In this document: positions 52,727-60,810 of the stretch, piece by piece
Position numbering within the stretch: position 1 is the first letter of the stretch
Layout of the letters: each line of letters starts with the position of its first letter
Source of the DNA: an uncultured Pseudoflavonifractor sp.
GTDB lineage: Bacteria > Bacillota > Clostridia > Oscillospirales > Oscillospiraceae
Direction of reading: 5' to 3'
Assembly (NCBI GenBank): GCA_904419835.1
Contig: CAJFTA010000003.1
Coordinates: 1-64,000, forward strand
DNA length: 64,000 nt
Notes under the pieces: model-generated
Told to the model about the DNA's origin: nothing
Database searches by the model: none
The model's input: only the letters and a program-made list of their open reading frames with translations
Position numbers and translations under genes: made by a program

Positions 52727-52755
52727 ATGATATCACATACTTTTCCAAAATGCAA
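52727..52755 (-). promoter_or_regulatory. Promoter of rplS
   Basis: TTGCAT, 17 bases, TATCAT on the minus strand, with an extended -10 (TGa). The -35 matches poorly, but the extended -10 can compensate. Confidence 0.55.
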
Positions 52756-52878
52756 GGAAAACTTCTGCTTCCGCCGTCTTTTCTCCCACAATTCTGTTTC
52801 ATCGGCCGGCTTGAATTACGTTTGCGCTGGCACCTCCGCCTCCTGCTGCATAGGATGGGGCAAAAAGGAGGTATTCCC

Positions 52879-53622
52879 ATGCCGAAAATCTATCTCTCGC
52901 CCTCTACCCAGGAAAATAACCTCTATGTCAACGGCGGCACGGAGGAGGAATGGATGAACCGCCTGGCCGATGCCATGGTCCCCTACCTCATCTCCAGCGG
53001 CATCCAGTTTACCCGCAACACGCCGGACATGACCGCTGCTTCCTCCATCGCCGCCTCCAATGCGGGGCAGTACGATCTCCACCTGGCCCTCCACTCCAAC
53101 GCGGCCCCTGACGCTCAATACGGCCGAATCCGGGGCATCATCGTCTTCTACTACCCTACCTCCGCCAGGGGACGGCGGGCTGCCGTCATGATGGCCGACA
53201 ATCTGAAGACCATCTATCCCCTCCCCAACAATGTCCGGGCGGAGGGCACCACCTCTATCGGTGAGGTGCGCCGGGTGCGGGCGCCGTCGGTCTTTCTGGA
53301 GCTGGGCTACCACGACAATCCGGACGATGCGGCCTGGATTAAGAGCAACATCGAGCCGGTTGCCCGCAATCTGGTGCTCTCCCTCACAGAGTATTTCGGC
53401 ATTCCCTTCCTCACGCCTGTTCCGGCGCGGCAGGGCGTCGTAGATGTCAGCTGGGGCTATCTCAACATCCGCAGCCGCCCGGACACTTCCGCCCAAGTGA
53501 TTGCCAAGGCCTACGACGGCGCCCGGCTCACGGTGATAAACCAATGGCAGGGGTGGTATCTGGTGCAGTTTGACGGCGTTGTGGGCTATGCCAGCAGCGA
53601 CTTCATCACCCTGCTCTCCTAA
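52879..53622 (+). CDS. N-acetylmuramoyl-L-alanine amidase with SH3 domain
   Basis: 247 residues from ATG 52879 (AAAGGAGGT upstream). An amidase_3-like catalytic part (1 to about 175) begins KIYLSPSTQENN, keeps the Glu in GGTEEEWM, the HSN of LALHSN and the catalytic Glu in FLELGYHD. The first zinc histidine of amidase_3 enzymes is not where expected: the STQENN segment has Asn. Residues about 185-247 form an SH3-like wall-binding domain. No signal peptide. Sixteen bases before a LysM-GH18 gene; both may act in the spore or mother cell. Confidence 0.86.
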   Translation: MPKIYLSPSTQENNLYVNGGTEEEWMNRLADAMVPYLISSGIQFTRNTPDMTAASSIAASNAGQYDLHLALHSNAAPDAQYGRIRGIIVFYYPTSARGRRAAVMMADNLKTIYPLPNNVRAEGTTSIGEVRRVRAPSVFLELGYHDNPDDAAWIKSNIEPVARNLVLSLTEYFGIPFLTPVPARQGVVDVSWGYLNIRSRPDTSAQVIAKAYDGARLTVINQWQGWYLVQFDGVVGYASSDFITLLS

Positions 53623-53637
53623 GCGGAAGGGCGCGCC

Positions 53638-54918
53638 ATGGTTATCCATGTAGTCGCCCCCGGCGACACGCTCTTCTCCATTGCCGAAGCCTACGGCGTC
53701 CCGTTCTCCCTCCTGGCCATTGACAACGGCCTCTCCGCCCCCTACCAGCTGGCGGTAGGGCAGGCGCTGGTGGTCCAGTTTCCCCGTCTGGCCCACACCG
53801 TCCGCCCCGGCGAGACCACCTCCGCCATTGCCGCCCAGTACGGCATCTCACTCCGGCAGCTGCTGCGCAACAATCCGGTGCTGGGCGGCAACACCCTCAT
53901 CTATCCCGGACAGACGCTGGTTATCGCGTTCCAGGGGGAGAAGCTGGGGGCCCTCACAGTCAATGGCTATGCCTATCCTTTCATCGGGCAGCGCGAGATT
54001 CAGGCGCTCCTCCCCTATCTCACCTATCTCACCCCCTTTACTTATGGCATCACCTCCCAGGGCAAACTGATTCCTCCCGACGACAGCACCCTGATCTCCA
54101 CAGCCCTTCAGAGCGGCACAGCTCCTCTCCTCCATCTCTCCACCCTTGCGGAGGAGGGCGGCTTTTCCAACGAACTGGCCAGTCTGGTGCTCAATGATAT
54201 GGCTGTACAGGATGCGCTGATAGACAACCTGGAAGAGACTGTGCTGGAGCGGGGCTATCAGGGGCTGGATGTGGATTTTGAGTTTGTCTTCCCTCAGGGC
54301 GCCGGTGCCTATGCAGACTTTCTCGGACGGCTCTCCGCACACTTCAACCCCATGGGTTACCCTGTCATCGCGGCACTGGCGCCCAAGACCTCCGCCGATC
54401 AGAAGGGCCAGCTCTACGAGGGGCACAACTACCGGGCCATTGGTGAGGCTGTCAACCGGGCGTTTCTCATGACCTATGAGTGGGGCTATACCTATGGTCC
54501 GCCCATGGCGGTGGCCCCTCTGCCCAATGTACAGCAGGTGGTGGAGTACGCCCTGACAGAAATTCCGGCGGAAAAGCTGTGGCTGGGCATCCCAAACTAC
54601 GGCTATGACTGGACGCTCCCCTTTGTCCAGGGCGAGAGCAGGGCCCGCTCCCTCTCCAGCCAGGAGGCGGTGGCACTGGCCATCCGGTACAGCGCTGAAA
54701 TTCAATATTCGGTCCAGGCGCAGTCCCCCTTCTTCTATTATACCGATGAAGGCGCCGCCGCCCATGTGGTCTGGTTTGAGGATGCCCGCAGCATCCGTGC
54801 CAAGCTTGCCCTTGTACCCCGATACGGCTTGAGCGGCGTGGGCTACTGGAATCTAATGCGCGCCTTCCCCCAGAACTGGCGGGTGCTCAACGCGCTGTAC
54901 GATATTCTGGACCCATAG
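53638..54918 (+). CDS. LysM-GH18 glycoside hydrolase (SleL/YaaH-like)
   Basis: 426 residues: two LysM peptidoglycan-binding repeats (about 2-48 and 52-98, each starting HVVAPGDTLFSIA or HTVRPGETTSAIA) and a GH18 catalytic domain with GLDVDFEF as the DxDxE active-site core. SleL/YaaH-type N-acetylglucosaminidases degrade spore cortex fragments in germination. No signal peptide, as for forespore/coat-deposited SleL. Co-operonic with the amidase just upstream. Confidence 0.9.
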   Translation: MVIHVVAPGDTLFSIAEAYGVPFSLLAIDNGLSAPYQLAVGQALVVQFPRLAHTVRPGETTSAIAAQYGISLRQLLRNNPVLGGNTLIYPGQTLVIAFQGEKLGALTVNGYAYPFIGQREIQALLPYLTYLTPFTYGITSQGKLIPPDDSTLISTALQSGTAPLLHLSTLAEEGGFSNELASLVLNDMAVQDALIDNLEETVLERGYQGLDVDFEFVFPQGAGAYADFLGRLSAHFNPMGYPVIAALAPKTSADQKGQLYEGHNYRAIGEAVNRAFLMTYEWGYTYGPPMAVAPLPNVQQVVEYALTEIPAEKLWLGIPNYGYDWTLPFVQGESRARSLSSQEAVALAIRYSAEIQYSVQAQSPFFYYTDEGAAAHVVWFEDARSIRAKLALVPRYGLSGVGYWNLMRAFPQNWRVLNALYDILDP

Positions 54919-55066
54919 TCGCCGCGAAACAGGAGAAAAGCTGTCGTTCACAATTTGTTCATTCCGTGTTCTCAAACTGTCCACCACTTTCTTTCAAAAC
55001 ATGGTATTCTTATAGATGTCAGGAACCCATACAACTGACCTCCTCTCTCTTTTTCAGGAACCTACA

Positions 55067-55144
55067 CTGTCTCCCCGCAGAGCGGCAATCGCTCTCTGCG
55101 GGGCAGACAGACCAAAATTTCAGCGTCTTTTACAGACGTTTTTT
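55067..55144 (+). other. Long hairpin followed by a short terminator-like stem
   Basis: CTGTCTCCCCGCAGAG (55067-55082) pairs with CTCTGCGGGG plus AGACAG (55094-55110) with one bulged C. Then CGTCT/AGACG (55124-55138) and TTTTTT. The gap 54919-55226 has no gene and no clear promoter. It may be the terminator of the amidase-GH18 pair, or a small RNA. Confidence 0.5.
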
Positions 55145-55226
55145 ATAGAGGAAATGCTTGAGACGCGGCTCTTGCCGCGCCTTGCTCTTTGTAAAAGAAA
55201 TTTTTCGGGAAATTTGAAATTTCCTC

Positions 55227-55255
55227 TTGCATTTTATTTTTTCTTGTGATATTAT
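55227..55255 (+). promoter_or_regulatory. Promoter of tRNA-Arg
   Basis: TTGCAT, 17 bases, TATTAT, with extended -10 (TGa). Start expected near 55262, about 40 bases before the tRNA. Confidence 0.7.
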
Positions 55256-55303
55256 AGTCGAGTCGTCAGCGAGTGGTTGATGAAATCGCCAGCAAAACGA
55301 TAT

Positions 55304-55380
55304 GCGGCTGTAGCTCAGCTGGATAGAGTGTTTGGCTACGAACCAAAAGGTCGGGGGTTCGAATCCCTTCAGCCGTACCA
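55304..55380 (+). tRNA. tRNA-Arg (anticodon ACG)
   Basis: 77 bases including an encoded CCA. Acceptor GCGGCTG/CAGCCGT (first pair G-T), D arm GCTC/GAGT, anticodon stem TTTGG/CCAAA with loop CTACGAA, T arm GGGGGTTCGAATCCC. Anticodon ACG is read as ICG, decoding CGU, CGC and CGA. Confidence 0.97.
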
Positions 55381-55418
55381 CGTCGGAGCAAAGTTTGCTT
55401 TGCTCCGACGTCTTTTTT
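55381..55418 (+). terminator. tRNA-Arg terminator
   Basis: CGTCGGAGCAAAG (55381-55393) and complement (55398-55410) form a 13-bp stem followed by TCTTTTTTG. A second inverted repeat, GACGTCTTTTTTGCCC and its complement (to 55439), overlaps and can stop leftward transcripts too. Confidence 0.92.
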
Positions 55419-55503
55419 GCCCAGGGCAAAAAAGACGTCATCCGCCGCTCCCTTGCTCCTCCTTTTCAACCGCGGCCTGCTGTGTGGGCTCACAGTTGGT
55501 GAA

Positions 55504-55752
55504 CCGCCCTGCGGGCGGCATTTTTCTCCATTAAAAAATATCGATTTTAACCATCCCTTCTTTTTGGGTTCTGGCCGCCTTATGCGGCCTCCACCCCGCG
55601 GTATTTCAATGCTCAGGGCAGCAAAGTCACCCTTGCACCAAGGTTTTCATCTGCGGTGAAAACGCTTGTACGGCGGTACTTACGCCGCGGCCCAGAAGGG
55701 CCTGTTGGGCGCTTCTCCTGCAACGGTCCTGTCAATCCCAAATATCGATTTT
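55504..55752. other. Intergenic region with spaced hairpins and a 13-bp direct repeat
   Basis: The 515-base gap after the tRNA has no gene. Hairpins: 504-518 (CCGCCC/GGGCGG, followed by CATTTTT on the plus strand), 573-589 (GGCCGC/GCGGCC), 643-663 (GTTTTCA/TGAAAAC), 671-687 (CGGCG/CGCCG) and about 691-700 (CCC/GGG), all plus 55000. AAATATCGATTTT occurs at 55536-55548 and again at 55740-55752, flanking four of them. Confidence 0.6.
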
Positions 55753-55833
55753 TATATTCTCTTCCAGTTCGCAGTAATCAAAAACGCTTACGGCGAACTT
55801 TTTTATAATCACGGACTTGCCTCATAATCAAAC

Positions 55834-55867
55834 ACTGGGGAGCATCTTTAACAGGATGCTCCCCAGT
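55834..55867. terminator. Terminator after the small P-loop gene
   Basis: ACTGGGGAGCATC (55834-55846) and complement (55855-55867) form a 13-bp stem; on the minus strand GTTTGATT follows. It closes the uvrD-ABC-F-kinase run. Confidence 0.75.
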
Positions 55868-55895
55868 TCTATTGTCCAACAGACATGTCAGCGCC

Positions 55896-56336
55896 TCATT
55901 GGCCGGCAAAGCTGCAAATTTCGGCGCAGACTTGGTCCGGATCATACTGCCCGGCAACCACATGAATATGATGGGCCTCGTTATCAAAGCAGCCGTGCTT
56001 CTTTTCCAGCATGGCTGCCACGGGAGCGGGCAATATTCCGTGCATGCGGAGCGTAAATCTGTTCTTGATGGTATCCAGATCTGCTGTCACCAAAATCCGG
56101 ATCGCCCGGTCCGGCAGCAGCGTCAAGTGCTTCTTCTCAGAGATGACATAAATAACAGATTCACCCTCCACTGCCTCCTGCAGCCTTTTGCAAAAGAGCG
56201 CTTGGGCTGCGGCTTCATTACCGGCAAGGCGCAGGTAGTCCCTGCCGGTATATACCTGGGCGTGGAGCGCCGATTTCAATTGCTCTGCCAAAAAAGATTT
56301 TCCGGTACAGCTCTCCCCCATGATTCCAATTACCAT
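55896..56336 (-). CDS. Small P-loop protein, kinase-like, function unknown
   Basis: 146 residues from ATG 56336 (GAGGTG upstream), beginning MVIGIMGESCTGKSFLAEQL with a Walker A motif (GESCTGKS). A middle IYVISEKKH and a RILVTADLDTIKNRF block resemble the lid region of small nucleotide-kinase folds such as cytidylate kinase-like proteins, but no substrate motif is clear. Ten bases downstream of the ABC-F gene, so co-transcribed. Alternative readings are an adenylate-kinase relative or a shikimate-kinase-like domain. Confidence 0.75.
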   Translation of the reverse strand: MVIGIMGESCTGKSFLAEQLKSALHAQVYTGRDYLRLAGNEAAAQALFCKRLQEAVEGESVIYVISEKKHLTLLPDRAIRILVTADLDTIKNRFTLRMHGILPAPVAAMLEKKHGCFDNEAHHIHVVAGQYDPDQVCAEICSFAGQ

Positions 56337-56346
56337 CCCGCGCACC

Positions 56347-58137
56347 TCACTTCTGATTCTGCTCTTCAATCTGTTCCGCCAGGTCGTTGAGGTAGACCCA
56401 CCGGTCCATCTTCTCCTCCAGCTCCCCTTCCAGGCGGGCCTGCTCCTCCTGAAGCTGCTGGAGGGCAACATAGTCGCTGGCGCACTCCTCCTGCCGGCGC
56501 TTCACATCGGCCAGCTTCTCCTCCAGAGCGGCAATCTCTCCGTCGATGGACTCATACTCCCGCTGCTCTTTGTAGCTAAATTTCAGCTTCTTGGGGCCCT
56601 GAGGCCGCTCCTGCTTTTTCTCAGCCGTTGGAGTTTTGGGTGCTTTGGTCTTCTCCTCCGCCTGCCGGGCGGCCAGATACTCGGTGTACCCGCCCGGATA
56701 GGCCCGCACCACGCCGTCCGCCTCCACGGCGAACACACGGCGCACCACCTTATCCAGGAAAAACCGGTCGTGAGAGACGGTGATAACCGCCCCCGGAAAG
56801 GTCTCCAGATAGTCCTCCAGAATGGCCAACGTCTGGATATCCAGGTCGTTGGTGGGCTCGTCCAGCAGCAGCACGTTGGGCGCGGAGGCCAGCACCGCCA
56901 TCAGGAACAGCCGCCGCTTCTCCCCGCCGGACAGCTTGGAGATGGGACTGTACTGGATATCCCCCGGGAACAGAAACTTGTCCAGCAGCTGGGTGGCGGT
57001 GAGGGTTCCCTCAGGGGTCTCGATATAGTTGCCAATCTCCTTGACGTAGTCGATGACCCGGGTCTCCGGAGGCATGACAGGGTTCTCCTGGCTGAAGTAG
57101 CCGATGCGCACCGTCTCTCCCTGCTCTATCTCTCCCCTGTCCGGGGTCAGCCGGCCGGCAATCAGGTTGAGCAGGGTGGACTTGCCGCTGCCGTTGGTAC
57201 CCACAATACCAATCCGGTCGTCCCGCAGGAGCATGCAGTCAAAGTCCCGCAGCACCGTCCGGCCCTCAAAGGACTTGGTCACGCCCTGCAGCTCGATGGT
57301 CTTTTTCCCCAGTCGGCTGGAGATGGCCGACAGGGTCAGCTCGGCCCGCTGTTCCGGACCCTTCTGTTCCTTCAGGGCCTCATACCGCTCCAGCCGCTCC
57401 CGGCTCTTGGTACCCCGGGCGGTGGGACCCTGCATCACCCACTGGTATTCCCGCCGGAGGATGGACTGCCGTTTGCGCTCGCTGGCCTGGGCCATCTCCT
57501 CCCGCTCCGCCCGGAGACGGAGATAGTCCTCGTAGTTGCCCTCATAGAAATAAAGCTTCCCCCGCTCCACCTCCGCCATGCGGGTGACCACCCGCTCCAG
57601 GAAGTACCGGTCGTGTGTCACCATGGCCAGAGCCCCCCTGTACTGCCGGAGATAGTCCTCCAGCCAGCGGACCATCTCGCTGTCCAGGTGGTTGGTGGGC
57701 TCGTCCAGGATGAGGATGTCGCTCTCGTGGACCAGGGCGGAGGCCATGGCCACCCGCTTCCGCTGGCCGCCGGACAGCGTACCCACCCGCTGGTCAAAGT
57801 CCGTGATACCCAGCCGGGTGAGGATGGTCTTGGCCTCATACTCCGCCAGCTCCCGGGCCTCGGGAGAGAGCCCGGCGAACACCTGCTCCAGCACGGTGCG
57901 CCCCCCCTCAAAGGCCGGGTTCTGGGGCAGGTACTCCACCCGGACGTTGGGGTCCAGAGAGACAGTCCCCTCGTCCGGCTCCTCAGCCCCCGCCAGAATC
58001 TTCAGCAGGGTGGATTTCCCCGTGCCGTTGACGCCAATGACGCCTACCTTGTCCCCCTGGTTCAGATAGAGGGATACCCCGTCCAGCAGCACCTTGGTGC
58101 CGTATGCCTTTTTGATGTGCTCTGCCGACAAGAGCAT
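56347..58137 (-). CDS. ABC-F family ATPase
   Basis: 596 residues with two ABC modules in one chain and no membrane part. Walker A GVNGTGKSTLLK and GTNGSGKSTLLN; signatures LSGGQRKRV and LSGGEKRRL; Walker B DEPTNHLD and DEPTNDLD. A Lys/Glu-rich C-terminal coiled coil (about 520-596) recalls Uup. ABC-F proteins act at the ribosomal E site or in resistance. The linker lacks a long antibiotic-resistance insertion, so a housekeeping translation factor is more likely. Confidence 0.93.
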   Translation of the reverse strand: MLLSAEHIKKAYGTKVLLDGVSLYLNQGDKVGVIGVNGTGKSTLLKILAGAEEPDEGTVSLDPNVRVEYLPQNPAFEGGRTVLEQVFAGLSPEARELAEYEAKTILTRLGITDFDQRVGTLSGGQRKRVAMASALVHESDILILDEPTNHLDSEMVRWLEDYLRQYRGALAMVTHDRYFLERVVTRMAEVERGKLYFYEGNYEDYLRLRAEREEMAQASERKRQSILRREYQWVMQGPTARGTKSRERLERYEALKEQKGPEQRAELTLSAISSRLGKKTIELQGVTKSFEGRTVLRDFDCMLLRDDRIGIVGTNGSGKSTLLNLIAGRLTPDRGEIEQGETVRIGYFSQENPVMPPETRVIDYVKEIGNYIETPEGTLTATQLLDKFLFPGDIQYSPISKLSGGEKRRLFLMAVLASAPNVLLLDEPTNDLDIQTLAILEDYLETFPGAVITVSHDRFFLDKVVRRVFAVEADGVVRAYPGGYTEYLAARQAEEKTKAPKTPTAEKKQERPQGPKKLKFSYKEQREYESIDGEIAALEEKLADVKRRQEECASDYVALQQLQEEQARLEGELEEKMDRWVYLNDLAEQIEEQNQK

Positions 58138-58166
58138 ATGTCATTCCCCTTTCTGGGTCTTTTGTA

Positions 58167-60320
58167 TTACAGTTTTTCCAATCTGGCCCGGAAGGAGATC
58201 CGCCTGGGCGTGGCCATCTCGTCAAACTGGACCACGTGGGCGCCCCGCTCCCTGTCCACCTCCAGAATCGTGCCAAGGCCGAACATCTGGTGCCGTACCC
58301 GCTGGCCAACAGAAAAGGTAATAGCGCCGTCATCCTCCGGCAGATACCGCTCACTGCTGGCAATGGCGTATCTTGTCTCCCGGATGAGCCCCTCCTCCGG
58401 CGGTCTGGTATAGGTGAGCAGCTCCTGGTCGATATCCAGCAGGAACCGGGACGGATAGCGGGGCGATCCGTCAAAATTGCGCCCGTCTGCCTCGGAGAGA
58501 TAAAGCCCCTTCTCCGCACGGGTCAGGGCTACGAAGGCCAGCCGCCGCTCCTCCTCCATGCCCTGTAGGGTGCGCACCTTCCGGGAGGGGAAAATCCCCT
58601 CGTTCATGCCGCACAGGAATACATAGGGAAACTCCAGGCCCTTGGCGGCGTGGACGGTCATCAGCTTCACCTTGTCCCCCTGATCCCCGGCGTCGCTGTT
58701 GCTGAACAGGGCGATATGGGCCAGATAGTGCTCCAGGGTGGTCTCCTCGCCGCAGGTGGTCTCGTACTCGTACACCGACTGCTTCAGCTCCGCCAGGTTG
58801 TCCAGCCGCTCCTGGCTGCCCTCGGTGCGGAGCATCTTCTCATAGCCGCTCTCATTGAGGACGGCGGAGAGCACCTCCGAGATGGGGCGGCCCTCATATC
58901 CGGCGGCGAAGGCCTCTATCAGGGAGACAAAGGCCTGGGCCTTTGTGCCCTTGAACACCGGGTCCTCCAGGTTGTCCAGCAGGCTCTGGTAGAGGGTTTT
59001 GCCGTGCTCCGCCGCGTACGCCTCCAGAAAGGCCATCCGCCGCTTGCCCAGGTTCCGCTTGGGCACGTTGGCAATCCGCCGGAAGGACAGGTCATCCTTG
59101 TAGACCATCATCCGCAGATAGGACAGGGCGTCCTTGATCTCCATGCGGCCGAAAAACTGCACGCCGCTGTAAATCGTATAGGGGATTTTGGCCTGGAGCA
59201 GCGCCTCCTCCACCGCGCGTGACACATAGTGGGCCCGGTAGAGCACCGTCATGTCCCGGTATGGAACCCCCTGGCTGTGGAGCTGCTCCATCTCCCCCGC
59301 TATCCACTGCGCCTCCGCCGTCTGGGTCTCTCCCAGGTGGCACAGCACCGGAGCGCCGGACGGAAGGGTGGGGAGCAGCGCCTTTGGAATGCGGTACTTG
59401 TTCTTGTCAATCAGCGCGTTGGCCGCCGCCAGAATCTCCGGCGTGGAGCGGTAGTTCTCCATCATCATGATGGTTTTCACGGCGGGGAACTGTTTGTCAA
59501 ACTCCAGCAGGTACTTCACATCCGCGCCCCGCCAGGTGTAGATGGTCTGGTCCGGGTCTCCCACAATGAACAGGTTTCCGTGGTAGCCGCAGAGCACCTC
59601 CATCAGCTGGTACTGGAGCTGGTCGATGTCCTGGAACTCGTCAATCATGATATACTCCAGCCGCTGCTGCCACTTGAGCTTGATGTCCCCGTGCTGCTGG
59701 AAGATATAGAGGGAGAATTTGATAAGGTCGTTGTAGTCCAGGCCGAAGCACTTCTTCTCCTGGTAGAGATAGCCGTAGAAGATGACGTCCCCCGCCTGCA
59801 CCGCGCTGAGATACTTCTCCTTCAGGGTGTCCAGAGACAGATTGATCAGGTCCCGATAGTATTCCGGCTCCTTGACGAGCTTGCGCATCTCAATCATGTC
59901 CCGGGCGGTGGAGAAGGTCATGTCCCGCAGGGTCAGCCCCCGCTCCTCGTAGATAATCTGGAGCATGGCGTCAATGTCGGAATTGTCCAGCACAAGGAAG
60001 CTCTTTGGGTATTGGACCGCATGGCTGTCCTCCTGGAGGACGGAGACGCAGAAGCCGTGGAAGGTATTGATATACCCGGTGTCGTTGTCCCCCGTGAGCT
60101 GGTGGATACGCTGGCGCATTTCATTGGCGGACTTGTTGGTAAAGGTGACGCAGAGAATGTTGCCCGGCAGGATGCCCAGCTCGTTGACCAGGTAGGCAAA
60201 CCGGCGAGACAGCGCCCTGGTCTTGCCTGAGCCCGCGCCGGCGATGACGCGGACAAAGCCCTCCGTAGCGGTGACCGCCTCCCGCTGGGCGCTGTTCAGG
60301 CCCTCCAGAATGTCTGTCAT
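58167..60320 (-). CDS. pcrA: UvrD/PcrA-family DNA helicase
   Basis: Superfamily 1A helicase of 717 residues. Walker A VIAGAGSGKTRALSRR, motif Ia TFTNKSANEMRQR, Walker B MIDEFQDIDQLQ, motif III GDPDQTIYTWRGAD, and late motifs VHAAKGLEFPYVF and VALTRAEKGLYL. The C-terminal Tudor-like RNAP-interaction region (VRHQMFGLGTILEVD) is typical of PcrA. Transcription probably starts within or beyond the stem-loop array upstream; a TATAAT at 60353-60358 could be its own -10. Confidence 0.94.
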   Translation of the reverse strand: MTDILEGLNSAQREAVTATEGFVRVIAGAGSGKTRALSRRFAYLVNELGILPGNILCVTFTNKSANEMRQRIHQLTGDNDTGYINTFHGFCVSVLQEDSHAVQYPKSFLVLDNSDIDAMLQIIYEERGLTLRDMTFSTARDMIEMRKLVKEPEYYRDLINLSLDTLKEKYLSAVQAGDVIFYGYLYQEKKCFGLDYNDLIKFSLYIFQQHGDIKLKWQQRLEYIMIDEFQDIDQLQYQLMEVLCGYHGNLFIVGDPDQTIYTWRGADVKYLLEFDKQFPAVKTIMMMENYRSTPEILAAANALIDKNKYRIPKALLPTLPSGAPVLCHLGETQTAEAQWIAGEMEQLHSQGVPYRDMTVLYRAHYVSRAVEEALLQAKIPYTIYSGVQFFGRMEIKDALSYLRMMVYKDDLSFRRIANVPKRNLGKRRMAFLEAYAAEHGKTLYQSLLDNLEDPVFKGTKAQAFVSLIEAFAAGYEGRPISEVLSAVLNESGYEKMLRTEGSQERLDNLAELKQSVYEYETTCGEETTLEHYLAHIALFSNSDAGDQGDKVKLMTVHAAKGLEFPYVFLCGMNEGIFPSRKVRTLQGMEEERRLAFVALTRAEKGLYLSEADGRNFDGSPRYPSRFLLDIDQELLTYTRPPEEGLIRETRYAIASSERYLPEDDGAITFSVGQRVRHQMFGLGTILEVDRERGAHVVQFDEMATPRRISFRARLEKL

Positions 60321-60367
60321 CCAGCTCCCCCCTATCAGAACAGTTGTTTTTTATTATAATGTCTGCT

Positions 60368-60604
60368 GAATAAACCGCAAATCGGTTTATTCGCGCGGCA
60401 GCAGCCGCGCAATTCCATCAAAGCGGCCCAAAGGAGCCGCTTTGATGGAATTCAGCCATTGCTGTAATGTGTATTTCCGCTGGTGCATCTCAATGCACCA
60501 GCGGAAGGTGCAGGGGGAGACCATTTCGTGCAAACCCCTTGCACCTGAACAAAGCCAAACAGTCTTGAAAGCTATGGCTTTCAAGACCTTGGGCTTTGTT
60601 CAAT
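60368..60604 (-). ncRNA. Array of seven contiguous stem-loops; candidate structured RNA or uvrD leader
   Basis: All positions are plus 60000. SL1 368-392 (10 bp), SL2 393-410 (7 bp, GCGCGGC), SL3 411-452 (17 bp, AATTCCATCAAAGCGGC), SL4 453-464 (4 bp), a nine-base gap, SL5 475-506 (14 bp, TTCCGCTGGTGCAT), SL6 507-545 (11 bp, 17-base loop), one base, SL7 547-601 (10 bp outer, 11 bp inner with TATG loop). The stems touch each other with almost no linker. A minus-strand promoter points into SL7. No frame here is convincing. It could be a free RNA, the leader of pcrA, or a DNA-level element. Confidence 0.55.
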
Positions 60605-60611
60605 ACACATT

Positions 60612-60640
60612 ATTATAGCAGGAATCCCCCATCCGCTCAA
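60612..60640 (-). promoter_or_regulatory. Sigma-A promoter facing the stem-loop array
   Basis: Minus-strand TTGAGC, 17 bases, perfect TATAAT (60612-60617). The predicted start near 60604 is at the outer edge of stem-loop 7, so the transcript would begin with the array. Confidence 0.7.
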
Positions 60641-60810
60641 TATCAGCTCAGGCACTTTCCCTGCTTGAACCATCACCCGCAGACATCTGAGCCGCGGACT
60701 GATGGCCTCCCATTGCGGAGCTGTTTTCCTTTCAAACGCGCTGTTTTGGAAGCAATTTCAGGCAAGATGTGTTATACTTGGGTTATCCCCTCAAAAGGTG
60801 GCGATACTGC

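Noticed and set aside
55130..55493. Minus-strand frames across the tRNA
   Set aside because: They run through a tRNA gene and its terminator; the cysteine-poor, tRNA-derived translation is an artefact.
60368..60601. CRISPR array or integron attC series
   Set aside because: The stems have different sequences, no direct repeat with constant spacers exists, and there is no cas or integrase gene nearby.
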